Positions 25,562 through 33,991 are shown, numbered from the stretch's first letter. The stretch is 46,369 nucleotides of DNA from Alphaproteobacteria bacterium (GCA_017307275.1 JAFKFK010000042.1:1-46369), one strand, 5' to 3'. Numbers and translations: made by a program. The notes: a model not told the origin generated them from the sequence alone.

Positions 25562-25960
25562 ATGACCGACAAGACCGTCGAGAAGAGCGAAACGGAGTGG
25601 CAGAAGGAGCTCGATCCGCTGCAGTACCATGTGCTGCGCAAGCACGGCACCGAACGCGCCTTCACCAGCCCGTTGAACGACGAAAAGCGCGCCGGCACTT
25701 TCCGCTGCGCCGGCTGCGGCGAGCCGCTGTTCGACTCCAAGACCAAGTACGAAAGCGGCTCGGGCTGGCCGTCCTTCTGGGCACCCATGGAAGGCGCGGT
25801 CGATACGTCGACCGACCACAGCCATTTCATGACCCGCGTCGAAGTTCACTGCGCCAAGTGCGGCGGCCATCTCGGCCACGTCTTCCCCGACGGCCCGCAG
25901 CCGACCGGCGAGCGCTACTGCATGAACGGCGCGGCGCTCAAGTTCGACGAGAAGAAGTGA
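25562..25960 (+). CDS. msrB: Peptide-methionine (R)-S-oxide reductase MsrB
   Basis: 132-residue cytosolic repair enzyme that reduces the R-epimer of methionine sulfoxide. Zinc ligands C49/C52 (CAGC) and C97/C100 (CAKC) and the catalytic C120 in RYCMNGAALKF are all present, with the GSGWPSFW core. It lies 30 bp after gdh. Its last 23 bp overlap the 3' end of the convergent lipoprotein gene on the other strand. Confidence 0.97.
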   Translation: MTDKTVEKSETEWQKELDPLQYHVLRKHGTERAFTSPLNDEKRAGTFRCAGCGEPLFDSKTKYESGSGWPSFWAPMEGAVDTSTDHSHFMTRVEVHCAKCGGHLGHVFPDGPQPTGERYCMNGAALKFDEKK

Positions 25961-26516
25961 CGCCGGGTCGATCAGGGAGCGCGTAAAGCTCCTCGATCAA
26001 CTGGCGCAGGTTGGCGCGGATCGCCCGTTCGTTGGCGATCCTCAGCCGCGCCTGTCCGTCGACGGCATCGTCCAGAGTCGCGGTTGCCGGTGTTGTGATT
26101 GCTTTGTCGTAGACGACCGCGCCGGTCGCTACCTCCGTCAACCTGTAGGCGATCGTGGCATTCACGGTCATGGCGAAGCCCGCAAAGGGCTGTTCGAGTT
26201 TTTGCAGCACGGCATCGAGACGGAACCGGCCATTGTCTGCCCGACCGAGCCCTGATTCCATCAAGGTACGGACCAGCGCCTCGCGAAACTCGGGATTGTC
26301 GACCTGAGAAGTCCAGAGCGGCGAGGTCTTGCTGCCGCCGCTCACCTCGCCGGCCGTGATGGCGCCGCGATACGCGGATGCAGGCCCCGCTCCGAAGCCG
26401 GCGACGTCGGGCACCATCGCCGATGGCGAGGCCGGCTTGGCACAGGCGCCGAGCAGTGCCAGCCCGACGCTCAAGAGGGAAAGTCGGGCGGCTGTGGAGA
26501 TGAAACGACGAGACAT
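25938..26516 (-). CDS. Putative lipoprotein of unknown function
   Basis: 192 residues with a clear lipoprotein signal peptide: basic start MSRRF, hydrophobic core, and the lipobox LLGAC. The mature part has a segment SPLWTSQVDNPEFREAL and a predicted alpha/beta domain ending ANLRQLIEELYAL. Similar proteins are common in alphaproteobacteria and lack an assigned role as far as I know. I chose the ATG at 26516, preceded by GAGG at the right spacing, over the in-frame GTG two codons upstream. The stop region overlaps msrB by 23 bp on the opposite strand. Confidence 0.8.
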   Translation of the reverse strand: MSRRFISTAARLSLLSVGLALLGACAKPASPSAMVPDVAGFGAGPASAYRGAITAGEVSGGSKTSPLWTSQVDNPEFREALVRTLMESGLGRADNGRFRLDAVLQKLEQPFAGFAMTVNATIAYRLTEVATGAVVYDKAITTPATATLDDAVDGQARLRIANERAIRANLRQLIEELYALPDRPGVTSSRRT

Positions 26517-26554
26517 CGGCACCTCGAAGCGAAAGTCGACTACCTCGGCTTGGA

Positions 26555-27529
26555 CTACAGCCCCTTCAGGAAGTCGATCAGCAGCCTGTTAACGTCGGCA
26601 GCACGCTCCTGTTGCACCCAGTGGCCAGCCCCTTCCAGGATATGGCTGCCGCGCAAACCAGGAAGAGTCGTTGGATAGGCGTCGAGCTGGCCCTTGGCTG
26701 CCGGGAAGCGCAGCACGCCGTCGCGGCTGCCGGCGATGAAGAGCGACGGCTGGCGGATCGGCTGGCCGCGCCAGGGACCTCCCAGCTCCCAGTTGCGGCG
26801 CAAGTTGCGATACCAGTTGAGCCCGCCGCGAAAGCCGGTGCGCGAGAATTCACCGGCGTAGTAGTCGAGATCGGCCTCGCTCAGCCACGGCGGCAGCTTC
26901 TCGGGATCGACGGTGTTGGACAGCAAGGTCCCACCCGTGAGGCGGGCGAAGCCCTTGTCCTTCTCCGTCATTTCGCCGCCGGCCGTGTAGTAGAGGCGCC
27001 GCAGCGCGCCGCGGATATCCTGCTGCAGCTCGGCCTCGGGCACGCCGGGCTTCTGGAAGTACTGAAGGTAGAAGTCGTTGATCCCGTACTTCTCCAGGGC
27101 CGAGAGGATATCGACATAGCCCGGCGGCGCGTAAGGCACGCTCATCGCGCAGACGGCGGTGAAGAGATCGGGCCGCCAGAGCGCGGCATGCCAGGCAACC
27201 GGCGCGCCCCAGTCGTGGCCGACAATCACCGCCTTGGTCTCGCCGAGCGCCTTCACCAGTTCGGCCATGTCGCCCACGAGATGAAGGAGCGTGTACTGGT
27301 CGATCGGCTCGGGCGCCTGCGTGCCACCATATCCGCGCATGTCCGGGGCGACGGCGCGGAAGCCTGCTGCGCTCACCGCCTGCAACTGATGGCGCCACGA
27401 ATACCAGCTCTCCGGCCAGCCATGGCAGAACAACACCAGCGGGCCGCTGCCCGCTTCGGCATAGCGCATATGGATGTTGTTGGCGTTGGTCGTCTTGAGC
27501 GTGACGCCTGGGACCGGCGATTGAGTCAT
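26555..27529 (-). CDS. Alpha/beta-hydrolase, soluble epoxide hydrolase type
   Basis: 324 residues. The oxyanion motif HGWPES (36-41), the nucleophile elbow VGHDWGAP with D106, and the C-terminal catalytic His in GAGHWVQQ are those of microbial and plant soluble epoxide hydrolases, where Asp rather than Ser is the nucleophile. The lid region carries tyrosines (FYLQYF) that could protonate the epoxide. Fluoroacetate and haloalkane dehalogenases share the fold and the Asp, but the HGWPES motif fits epoxide hydrolase better. Divided by 38 bp from the lipoprotein gene downstream and 40 bp from the metal transporter genes upstream. Confidence 0.87.
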   Translation of the reverse strand: MTQSPVPGVTLKTTNANNIHMRYAEAGSGPLVLFCHGWPESWYSWRHQLQAVSAAGFRAVAPDMRGYGGTQAPEPIDQYTLLHLVGDMAELVKALGETKAVIVGHDWGAPVAWHAALWRPDLFTAVCAMSVPYAPPGYVDILSALEKYGINDFYLQYFQKPGVPEAELQQDIRGALRRLYYTAGGEMTEKDKGFARLTGGTLLSNTVDPEKLPPWLSEADLDYYAGEFSRTGFRGGLNWYRNLRRNWELGGPWRGQPIRQPSLFIAGSRDGVLRFPAAKGQLDAYPTTLPGLRGSHILEGAGHWVQQERAADVNRLLIDFLKGL

Positions 27530-27569
27530 GTGTGGTTTCCTCCGTTGGAAGGAAACCTAGCTGGCGCCG

Positions 27570-28439
27570 TCAGCCGCGCAAGTGAACAGGACGCGACAGG
27601 CGTGCTCGCACCGAGGCGCGCGTACCGAACAGCAACGAACCCAGGAAGAACAGGCTCGCAAAAAGCACGATCACCGGTCCCGACGGCAGGCCTGCGTGAA
27701 AGGACACGAGCAGACCAATCGCGGCCGAAGCGAAGGCCATGGGCGCGGCGATCGCCGTCATCGACCAGACCTCACGCGCCCAGAAAGAGGCCGCCACCGC
27801 CGGCAACAGGATGAGGCCGAGCGCCATCAGCGTGCCCAGCGCCTGGAAGCCCGCCACCATGTTCAACACGGCGAGCGACAGGAAGAGATAGTGATAGAGC
27901 GAACCGCGCACGCCCATGGCGGCGAGAAAGCCGGGGTTGAAGCACTCCACGACCAACGGCCGATAGATGGCTGCGAGACCGACCAGGGTCAGCGTCGCGG
28001 TCGATACCACCAGGATCAGCGCTTGGTCGTCGACCGCCAGGATGGCACCGAACAGGATGTTCATCAGGTCGACGGCCGAGCCGCGCAACGACACGATGAG
28101 CACGCCGAGCGCCATCGCCGTGAGATAGGCGGCGGCGAAGCTCGCGTCTTCACGCATGTTGGAGAAGCGCGCGATGACGCCGGAGAGGAGCGCGGTCGCG
28201 ACGCCCGCGAGGAAGCCTCCGAGACTCATCGCCGGCAGCGACAGACCGCCGATCAGGAAGCCCATTGCGGCGCCCGGCAGCAGCGAATGCGCCAGCGCAT
28301 CGCCCATCAGGCTCATGCGGCGCAGGATCAGGAACACGCCGATCGACGAACCGCCCGCGGCAAGAGCGAGGCTCGCGACCAGGGCGCGACGCATGAAGCC
28401 GAAATCGGCAAAAGGCGCGATCAGCGTGTCGTAAAGCAT
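27570..28439 (-). CDS. Metal ion ABC transporter permease (ZnuB/AztB family)
   Basis: 289-residue ABC-3 type permease with about eight hydrophobic segments; FGFMRRALVASLALA, GDALAHSLLPGAAMGF and ALGTLMALGLILLPA are family hallmarks. Zinc or manganese is the expected cargo. Start chosen at the ATG at 28439 (MLYDTLIAPF) since upstream codons lie within the ATPase gene. The ATPase gene ends 16 bp upstream. No metal-binding SBP gene lies next to it in this window, which is unusual. Confidence 0.92.
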   Translation of the reverse strand: MLYDTLIAPFADFGFMRRALVASLALAAGGSSIGVFLILRRMSLMGDALAHSLLPGAAMGFLIGGLSLPAMSLGGFLAGVATALLSGVIARFSNMREDASFAAAYLTAMALGVLIVSLRGSAVDLMNILFGAILAVDDQALILVVSTATLTLVGLAAIYRPLVVECFNPGFLAAMGVRGSLYHYLFLSLAVLNMVAGFQALGTLMALGLILLPAVAASFWAREVWSMTAIAAPMAFASAAIGLLVSFHAGLPSGPVIVLFASLFFLGSLLFGTRASVRARLSRPVHLRG

Positions 28440-28455
28440 GGCGAAGAGAATGGGA

Positions 28456-29199
28456 TCAGGCGCTGAGCCGCATCGGCACGTCGCAGGCGTCGGCCTGTTC
28501 GTCCCAGGCTTCGGCCATGGCACGGGCGCGCAGCAGGTTCTCGGCCGAAAGCACGCGCGACGTCGGGCCGGCATCGACCAATTCGCGCGCCAGCAGCAGG
28601 GAGTTGGGGAAATCGCGACGCACCTGATCGAGATCGTGCAGTACGGCGACGACCGTCCGCTTCTCCGCCTGCCAGCGGCGAATCACCACCATGAGGTCGG
28701 CGACGGTCTTGCTGTCGATTGCCGCGAAGGGCTCGTCGAGCAAGACGAGATCGGCATCCTGCAGGAGCAGCCGCGCGAACAGAACGCGCTGGAACTGCCC
28801 CACCGAGAGCGTGTCGATCGGCCGGCGCTCGAAGCCTCCGAGGCCGACCGCTTCGATGGCGTGCTGCGCATCGTGGATATCGGCCTTGTTGGCCGCACCA
28901 AAACCACCGAAGCGAGACCAACGTCCCAGCAGGACCGTGTCGAGCACCGAGATTGGAAAGGATCGATCGATCTCGGCTTGCTGCGGCAGATAGGCGATGC
29001 GACGTGCTGCACACTCGATGCGGCCTTCGACCCGCGGCGCCAGGCCGAGCATCGCCTTGAGGAGCGTGCTCTTGCCGGCGCCATTGGGGCCGACGATGGC
29101 CGTCATCTCGGCCGCCGGAATCTCCACCGACACGTGATGCACCGCCGGATGGCGGTCGTAGCTCACGGTCAGGTCGACCAGGCGGAGAGCGGCATTCAT
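28456..29199 (-). CDS. Metal ion ABC transporter ATPase (ZnuC/AztA family)
   Basis: 247 residues: Walker A GPNGAGKST, Q-loop YLPQQAEID, signature LSVGQFQRVLFAR (one change from LSGGQ), Walker B LVLLDEPFAAID, H-loop VLHDLDQV. It energises the ZnuB-like permease. The 42-codon frame described separately ends 10 bp upstream, and GAGAG precedes this ATG. Confidence 0.92.
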   Translation of the reverse strand: MNAALRLVDLTVSYDRHPAVHHVSVEIPAAEMTAIVGPNGAGKSTLLKAMLGLAPRVEGRIECAARRIAYLPQQAEIDRSFPISVLDTVLLGRWSRFGGFGAANKADIHDAQHAIEAVGLGGFERRPIDTLSVGQFQRVLFARLLLQDADLVLLDEPFAAIDSKTVADLMVVIRRWQAEKRTVVAVLHDLDQVRRDFPNSLLLARELVDAGPTSRVLSAENLLRARAMAEAWDEQADACDVPMRLSA

Positions 29200-29209
29200 C
29201 TCTCGAACC

Positions 29210-29338
29210 TCAGGACAGCGCCCACCAGGCGCAAAGCCACAGAAAGCCCGACACGCCGAGCGCTACTGCCACACGGGCGGGAGCGCTCATCGCGAGCAGG
29301 AAAGTACCGGGCGAAATAGGTCCATGCATGAGAGACAT
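29210..29338 (-). CDS. Unannotated 42-residue membrane microprotein at head of metal-transporter operon
   Basis: A short open frame from ATG 29338 to TGA 29210, encoding 42 residues. The N-terminal 17 are polar or mixed; then comes one clear membrane helix (RVAVALGVSGFLWLCAWWALS) that runs to the C-terminus. It ends 10 bp before the ATPase gene and starts inside or just after the operon's putative promoter/operator, so it would be the first gene of the transporter transcript. The start is uncertain: ATG codons at residues 4 and 17 are alternatives and none has a strong ribosome binding site. Supported by position, codon pattern and hydrophobicity, not by homology. Confidence 0.5.
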   Translation of the reverse strand: MSLMHGPISPGTFLLAMSAPARVAVALGVSGFLWLCAWWALS

Positions 29339-29354
29339 ATTGTTATAATGTTAC
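29339..29354. promoter_or_regulatory. AT-rich promoter/operator of the metal-transporter operon (possible Zur site)
   Basis: ATTGTTATAATGTTAC in a GC-rich context, placed between the divergent transporter operon and the DUF1223 gene. It resembles alphaproteobacterial Zur boxes (TGTTATA half-sites) though the second half is degenerate, and on the minus strand it reads as a direct repeat of TAACA. On the plus strand it contains a perfect -10 TATAAT (29344-29349). A zinc-responsive operator is plausible given the genes it faces. Confidence 0.4.
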
Positions 29355-29447
29355 TCTCCCGGAGTCCAGCAACCGCGAGCACCGCGTTACCGCTGGCTAA
29401 CCGTTTATTGATTGGCAGCGAGGGCGGCGCGCGCGCATCTTCCGACC

Positions 29448-30230
29448 ATGACGAATTTTCCAACCCTTGACCGGAGATCTCTGCTGATCGGCGCCGCCGC
29501 AGCAGGCGCCGCGCTGATTGTTGGACGTTCGCAGCCAGGCATCGCCAAGCCTGCCGTGAAAGCGGCCGCCGAGGGGCCGTGGGCGGTCGAGCTCTTTACC
29601 TCGCAAGGCTGCAATTCCTGCCCGCCCGCCGATGCCTTTCTCGGCCGCCTCTCGATGCGGCCGGATATCGTCGCGCTCTCGTTTCATGTCGATTACTGGG
29701 ACTATATCGGCTGGAAGGATCCCTTTGCCTCACGGGAGACGACCGAGCGCCAGCGCGCCTACGCGCGCGTCCTGAAGCAACGCTATGTCTACACGCCGGA
29801 GATGGTGGTCGACGGCATCGGCCACGACACCGGCCGCGATCCCGGGCCAATCAAAGGGCTGCTGGCTGAAGCGCGGCGCCGGTCTCCCAAGCGGGCCACG
29901 CCCGAACTGTCCCGTAGTTCCAGCGGACCGCTCAGCATCAAGCTCGCGGCCTTTGATCTCGGAGACAAATCGGCCGACGTCACGCTGGCCGTCTACGATC
30001 GCCGTCACACCACACCGATCAATAGCGGTGAGAATCAGGGTCGCTCGCTGCAGAACTTCAACGTCGTGCGCCATTTCGAACTGGTGAGCCGATGGGATGG
30101 CGCCGCAGCCGACTGGACGATCCCCGCCGACCGCATTGGCCCGCTGCAGGGCATGGCTGTCCTTGTGCAGCACGCCGATCACGGACCGATGATCGGCTGC
30201 AACAAACTGGAGCCCGCCTACTCCGGCTGA
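29448..30230 (+). CDS. DUF1223 secreted thioredoxin-like protein
   Basis: 260 residues. The N-terminus has a twin arginine followed by a hydrophobic stretch (LDRRSLLIGAAAAGAALIV), suggesting Tat export. The mature domain begins VELFTSQGCNSCPPAD, the CxxC thioredoxin motif typical of DUF1223. Later FHVDYWDYIGWKDPF is the other family hallmark. A redox or chaperone function in the periplasm is presumed but unproven. I chose ATG 29448; a TTG 12 codons upstream would add residues unlike a signal peptide. Its stop is only 3 bp from the convergent Bug gene's stop, with no terminator between. Confidence 0.88.
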   Translation: MTNFPTLDRRSLLIGAAAAGAALIVGRSQPGIAKPAVKAAAEGPWAVELFTSQGCNSCPPADAFLGRLSMRPDIVALSFHVDYWDYIGWKDPFASRETTERQRAYARVLKQRYVYTPEMVVDGIGHDTGRDPGPIKGLLAEARRRSPKRATPELSRSSSGPLSIKLAAFDLGDKSADVTLAVYDRRHTTPINSGENQGRSLQNFNVVRHFELVSRWDGAAADWTIPADRIGPLQGMAVLVQHADHGPMIGCNKLEPAYSG

Positions 30231-30233
30231 GGC

Positions 30234-31220
30234 TCACTCCATCTTGGCCCCTGTTGCCTTGATGATCGGTTCCCAACGTTCGATCTCGCGCGTGAAATAG
30301 GCCGCCGATTTCACGGGATCGGCATCGCCTACCGGATCTATCGACATGCTGCGTAGATCAGCCTGCAGCTTCTCGTCGGCCATGATCCGGCGCGTGGCCT
30401 CGGCAATCGCTGTCACGATCTCAGGCGGCGTACCGGCCGGCAGCGCCACGGGATTGACCGTCAGCACCTGGACCTCGGGCAGACCACTCTCCCCGGTCGT
30501 CGGCACTTCCGGCGCCAGCGCCGAGCGCTTCTCGTCGCAGACCGCGAGGTAGCGCAGCTTGCCTGACTTGTAGTGGCTGAACGAGGTGCCGAAGGTGTCG
30601 AGCATGAAGTCGACCTCGCCCGACAGGCAGGCCTGCAATGCCGGACTGTTACCCTTGTAGGGCACATGCAGGGCGCTGAGATTCCCGGCCTTCATCTTGA
30701 ACAGCTCGCCGCCCAGGTGGTTGATGCTGCCCATGCCCGAGGAGCTGTAGCGGTATTTGTCGGGGTTGGCCTTCAGCAGTGCCACCAGCTCGGGCAATGT
30801 CTTGGCCGGCAAAGCCGGATTGGCGGCGATCACCATCGGCACATTGCCCACGATGAACAGGATGAAATCCTTCACCGGATGATACGGCATCACCGGCATC
30901 AGGAGCGGGCTGGTGACCTGGGTCGACGAGGAGCCGAACAGCATCGTGTAGCCGTCAGGCTTCGACTTGGCGACCAGATCGGCACCGATCGTACCGCCGG
31001 CCCCTGCCTTGTTCTCGATCACCACCGGCTGGCCCAGCAGCGCCGACAAGCGCTCGCCATAGCGCCGTCCGAATACGTCGGTGGGACCGCCCGGCGAGAA
31101 GGGCACGACGAGCCGGATCGGCTTCGACGGGTACTTGTCCTGCGCGGCAGCCGTTGCCGCGCCGAGGAATGTGCTGCCGGCGAGAGCACCGCCGGCGACG
31201 AGAAGCCTGCGTCGGTTCAT
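30234..31220 (-). CDS. Bug-family tripartite tricarboxylate transporter substrate-binding protein (operon end)
   Basis: 328-residue periplasmic binding protein. Twin-arginine-like leader MNRRRLLVAGGALAGS and AAAQ cleavage region, then the family core YPSKPIRLVVPFSPGGPTDVFGR and GAGGTIGADLVAKSKPDGYTM. Bug proteins bind carboxylates (citrate, dicarboxylates, aromatic acids) for TctAB-type transporters. No tctA or tctB lies nearby, so it must share a transporter encoded elsewhere or act as a sensor. Last gene of the LysR-linked catabolic operon, 23 bp after a crotonase gene. I chose ATG 31220 as it begins a proper signal peptide. Confidence 0.92.
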   Translation of the reverse strand: MNRRRLLVAGGALAGSTFLGAATAAAQDKYPSKPIRLVVPFSPGGPTDVFGRRYGERLSALLGQPVVIENKAGAGGTIGADLVAKSKPDGYTMLFGSSSTQVTSPLLMPVMPYHPVKDFILFIVGNVPMVIAANPALPAKTLPELVALLKANPDKYRYSSSGMGSINHLGGELFKMKAGNLSALHVPYKGNSPALQACLSGEVDFMLDTFGTSFSHYKSGKLRYLAVCDEKRSALAPEVPTTGESGLPEVQVLTVNPVALPAGTPPEIVTAIAEATRRIMADEKLQADLRSMSIDPVGDADPVKSAAYFTREIERWEPIIKATGAKME

Positions 31221-31243
31221 GATCGTCTCCAGAATCGTCCGCG

Positions 31244-32020
31244 TCACCATTTCGGGACACGCTTGTCGAAAAAGGCAGCAATGCCGGCACGCGCCTGCGG
31301 ACTGGCGAGACCGAGGCTGATCGAATCGACGGCGCTCGCCATCGCAGCACGGTGGCCGGACTCGTCGCTGTGCCAGACGAATTGCTTGGTGCGTGCGATG
31401 GCATCGGGGCCGCCGCGCAGCAAACCGGCAAGCAAGCTTTCTAGTTCCGTTTCGAGGGCTGCGGCCACAACAGCGCGCGTGATCAAGCCGATCCGATCAG
31501 CCTCCCGGGCGTCGATGCGCCGGCCTGTCAGGACCAACTCCATCGCCTTCTTGCGGCCGACAGCGAGGAACAGCGCCATCAGCGCCGGCGACGGCGGGAA
31601 GCCGTGATGCACCTCGGGGTAGGCAAACAGCGCCGCCTCTTCTGAAAGCGCGATGTCGCACCAGCTCGACAGGGTGGCGCCGGCACCGAAGGCATACTTC
31701 TCGATCACCGCCACGGTTGGCTTGGGGCAAAACCACACGGCTTCGTTCAGTGCCTTGAGTTTTTCGTAAGTCGCCACGATCGTGTCGTTCGAGGCATCCT
31801 GCAGCGCCCTGAGATCGCGAAGTTCGCGGCCGGCGCAGAAGATGCCGCCGCGGCCGCGCACCACGATGGCACGGCACGACGGATCGGCCGCGAGACTGCG
31901 GTAATGGCCGGCCAGCGCCTCGATCAGCGAATTGTTCAGCGCATTACGATGCGCAGGATTGTCGATCCAGAGCACGACCACGCTATCGTTGCGCCGCTCG
32001 AGTTCTATTTTGCCGCTCAT
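31244..32020 (-). CDS. Enoyl-CoA hydratase/isomerase family protein (both catalytic Glu present)
   Basis: 258-residue crotonase. Oxyanion-hole segments GIFCAGRELRDL and EKYAFGAGATL are present, and both glutamates that hydrate enoyl-CoA in rat ECH have counterparts: E136 (in FAYPEV) and E161 (in AMELVLTG). It should be a true hydratase. ATG 32020 overlaps the CoA-transferase stop (ATGA). Acts in the breakdown of a CoA-activated acid; substrate unknown. Confidence 0.92.
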   Translation of the reverse strand: MSGKIELERRNDSVVVLWIDNPAHRNALNNSLIEALAGHYRSLAADPSCRAIVVRGRGGIFCAGRELRDLRALQDASNDTIVATYEKLKALNEAVWFCPKPTVAVIEKYAFGAGATLSSWCDIALSEEAALFAYPEVHHGFPPSPALMALFLAVGRKKAMELVLTGRRIDAREADRIGLITRAVVAAALETELESLLAGLLRGGPDAIARTKQFVWHSDESGHRAAMASAVDSISLGLASPQARAGIAAFFDKRVPKW

Positions 32021-33201
32021 ATCACTCCTTCTTTCCGCAATGCCGCGATCTGCGACGCATCGAGGTCGAGATCGTCCTTCAGGATCGCGTCGGTGTGCTC
32101 GCCGAGCAGGGGCGGTGCACCCCCTGGGACCGCGGGCGTGGTCGAGAGGTTGAGGGGCACGCCGACCAACGACAGCGAGTCGCCGCCGCGCGTAGCCACC
32201 TCCAGCACCATCTTCATCGCAGCCACCTGCGGGTGAGCCAGTGTCTGCGCGAGATCGTTGACCGGCGCGCACGGCACGTTCGCCGTCTCCAGGGCTTCGA
32301 CCCAGACGGCAGTCGGCCTGGTGGCAAAGATTGCCGACAATGCCGAGATCACCTTGTCGCGGTTCTCGATGCGCAACACAGTCGTGGCCAGCGCCGGATC
32401 GGCGGCGAGTTCGGTAGCGCCGATCGCTGCACAGAGCCGCTGCCAGGCCGCATCGTTGGTGGCGCCGGCCAGCACATGGCCATCTTCCGTGGTGAAGGCC
32501 TGATAGGGGACGATGTGCCAGACGCCCGACCCGTCGCGCGGCGGAACCTTGCCGCCCAGCGTGTAGGCCGGCACATGGTAGCCCAGCAGCGCAATGGCCG
32601 TTTCCATCAACGACACGCGGATATGCTGGCCGCCTGCCTTGCCGGCCTGTCGCGCGTAGAGCGCCGAGGCGATACCGGAGAAAGCGAGCAGGCCGGTCGC
32701 CATGTCGATGAAGGAAGCGCCAGCGCGCACCGGCCCGCCATCGCGCTCGCCGGTCATGGCCATCATGCCGCTGAAAGCCTGCAACATGAGATCGTAGCCA
32801 GGCTTGCCGGCGAGCGGCCCCTCATGGCCATAGCCGCTGACGGTGGCATGCACGAGATTTGGCTGCAGAGCCCGCAGGCGATCGTCGTCGACACCCAACC
32901 GCTTGGCGACCGCCGGCAGGAAACTGTCGATCACGACATCGGCCTTGCGCACCAGCCCAGCCAGTATCTCCTGTCCCGTTCCACTCTTGAGATTCAGCGT
33001 CATGCCGCGCTTGCCACGATTAACGCTGAGGAAGTTGGCGCTCTGACCGTCGATGACCGGCGCCCATTTCCGGTTCTCGTCGCCGCCGACATCCTCGACC
33101 TTGATCACCTCTGCACCGAAGTCGGCCAGCATCTGCCCGCAGAAGGGTCCCGCAAGAACACGGCTGAGATCGAGAACGCGGATGCCGGAGAAGGCCGTCA
33201 T
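32017..33201 (-). CDS. CaiB/BaiF family (class III) CoA-transferase
   Basis: 394 residues. N-terminal RVLDLSRVLAGPFCGQMLADFGAEVIKVE is characteristic; the catalytic Asp is in KPGYDLMLQAFSG. The enzyme moves CoA from a donor acyl-CoA to a carboxylic acid, the activation step before the crotonases. Preceded by one crotonase gene with a 1 bp gap and followed by another with a 4 bp overlap, so the three are one translational unit. Donor and acceptor cannot be told from sequence. Start set at ATG 33201 by homology. Confidence 0.94.
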   Translation of the reverse strand: MTAFSGIRVLDLSRVLAGPFCGQMLADFGAEVIKVEDVGGDENRKWAPVIDGQSANFLSVNRGKRGMTLNLKSGTGQEILAGLVRKADVVIDSFLPAVAKRLGVDDDRLRALQPNLVHATVSGYGHEGPLAGKPGYDLMLQAFSGMMAMTGERDGGPVRAGASFIDMATGLLAFSGIASALYARQAGKAGGQHIRVSLMETAIALLGYHVPAYTLGGKVPPRDGSGVWHIVPYQAFTTEDGHVLAGATNDAAWQRLCAAIGATELAADPALATTVLRIENRDKVISALSAIFATRPTAVWVEALETANVPCAPVNDLAQTLAHPQVAAMKMVLEVATRGGDSLSLVGVPLNLSTTPAVPGGAPPLLGEHTDAILKDDLDLDASQIAALRKEGVI

Positions 33202-33202
33202 G

Positions 33203-33991
33203 TCAGAGCCCGCGCACCACGGCCTGGCGCTTTGCCCGCCACGCCTCGTGCGCTTCCTTCGAGTCTTCAGTCTGACTGAGTGCGGCGAAGCGGTAGACGT
33301 CGATCTCGGATGCATCGCGGATATTGGGAATGTCGAGACCCTTGGTGAGCGACTCCTTGGCAAGCCGCGCGGCGAGCGGCGGCAGAGCGGCAATGTCGTC
33401 AGCCACCTTCAGTGCCTGCTGCATCAATTCCCCATGCGGCACCAACCATTGCGCAAGCCCGATGCGATAGGCTTCGGCGGCATCGATCGGATAGCCGAGG
33501 GCCGCCTTCATCGCATTGCCCTTGCCGACCCAGCGCGCCAACCGCACGGCGCCGCCATAGGCCGGCATGATGCCGAGGCGCACTTGCGGCAAACGCCATT
33601 CGGCGCGTTCCGACGCCACGATCAAATCGCAGCAATAAGTCGCGATGCAACCGATGCCGATCGCATAGCCGTTCACCGCGCCGATCACCGGCTTCGGGAA
33701 ATCGGTCAGCAGGTTCGCGACGAATTTCCGCCAATGCGGAATGCCGGTGATGAACGCCGCCGGCGACGCCACGGTATGGGTCTCCGTGTCGGCAAGATTG
33801 GCGCCGGCCGAAAAAGCCGCGCCCTTCTCGTCACCGGTCAGGATCACACAACGGATCTCGTGATCGTGCTCCAGCTCGGTGAGCCGGGCTTCGAGGCCCT
33901 CGTTGAAGTCTTCATCCCAGGCATTGCGCGCCTCGGGTCGGCTCAAGGTCAGGATGGCCACGTGGCCGCGTCTCTCGCAAAGCAGGGGCAT
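33203..33991 (-). CDS. Crotonase-superfamily protein lacking both catalytic glutamates
   Basis: 262 residues with the crotonase fold: oxyanion segments AAFSAGANLAD and GYAIGIGC. At the position of rat ECH Glu144 it has Q136 (in RLPQVRLG), and at that of Glu164 it has K162 (in AMKAALG). It therefore should not act as a standard hydratase; isomerase, lyase, thioesterase or dehalogenase chemistry, all known in the superfamily, are options. Second gene of the operon, 15 bp after the first Bug gene and 1 bp before the CoA-transferase gene. Confidence 0.9.
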   Translation of the reverse strand: MPLLCERRGHVAILTLSRPEARNAWDEDFNEGLEARLTELEHDHEIRCVILTGDEKGAAFSAGANLADTETHTVASPAAFITGIPHWRKFVANLLTDFPKPVIGAVNGYAIGIGCIATYCCDLIVASERAEWRLPQVRLGIMPAYGGAVRLARWVGKGNAMKAALGYPIDAAEAYRIGLAQWLVPHGELMQQALKVADDIAALPPLAARLAKESLTKGLDIPNIRDASEIDVYRFAALSQTEDSKEAHEAWRAKRQAVVRGL

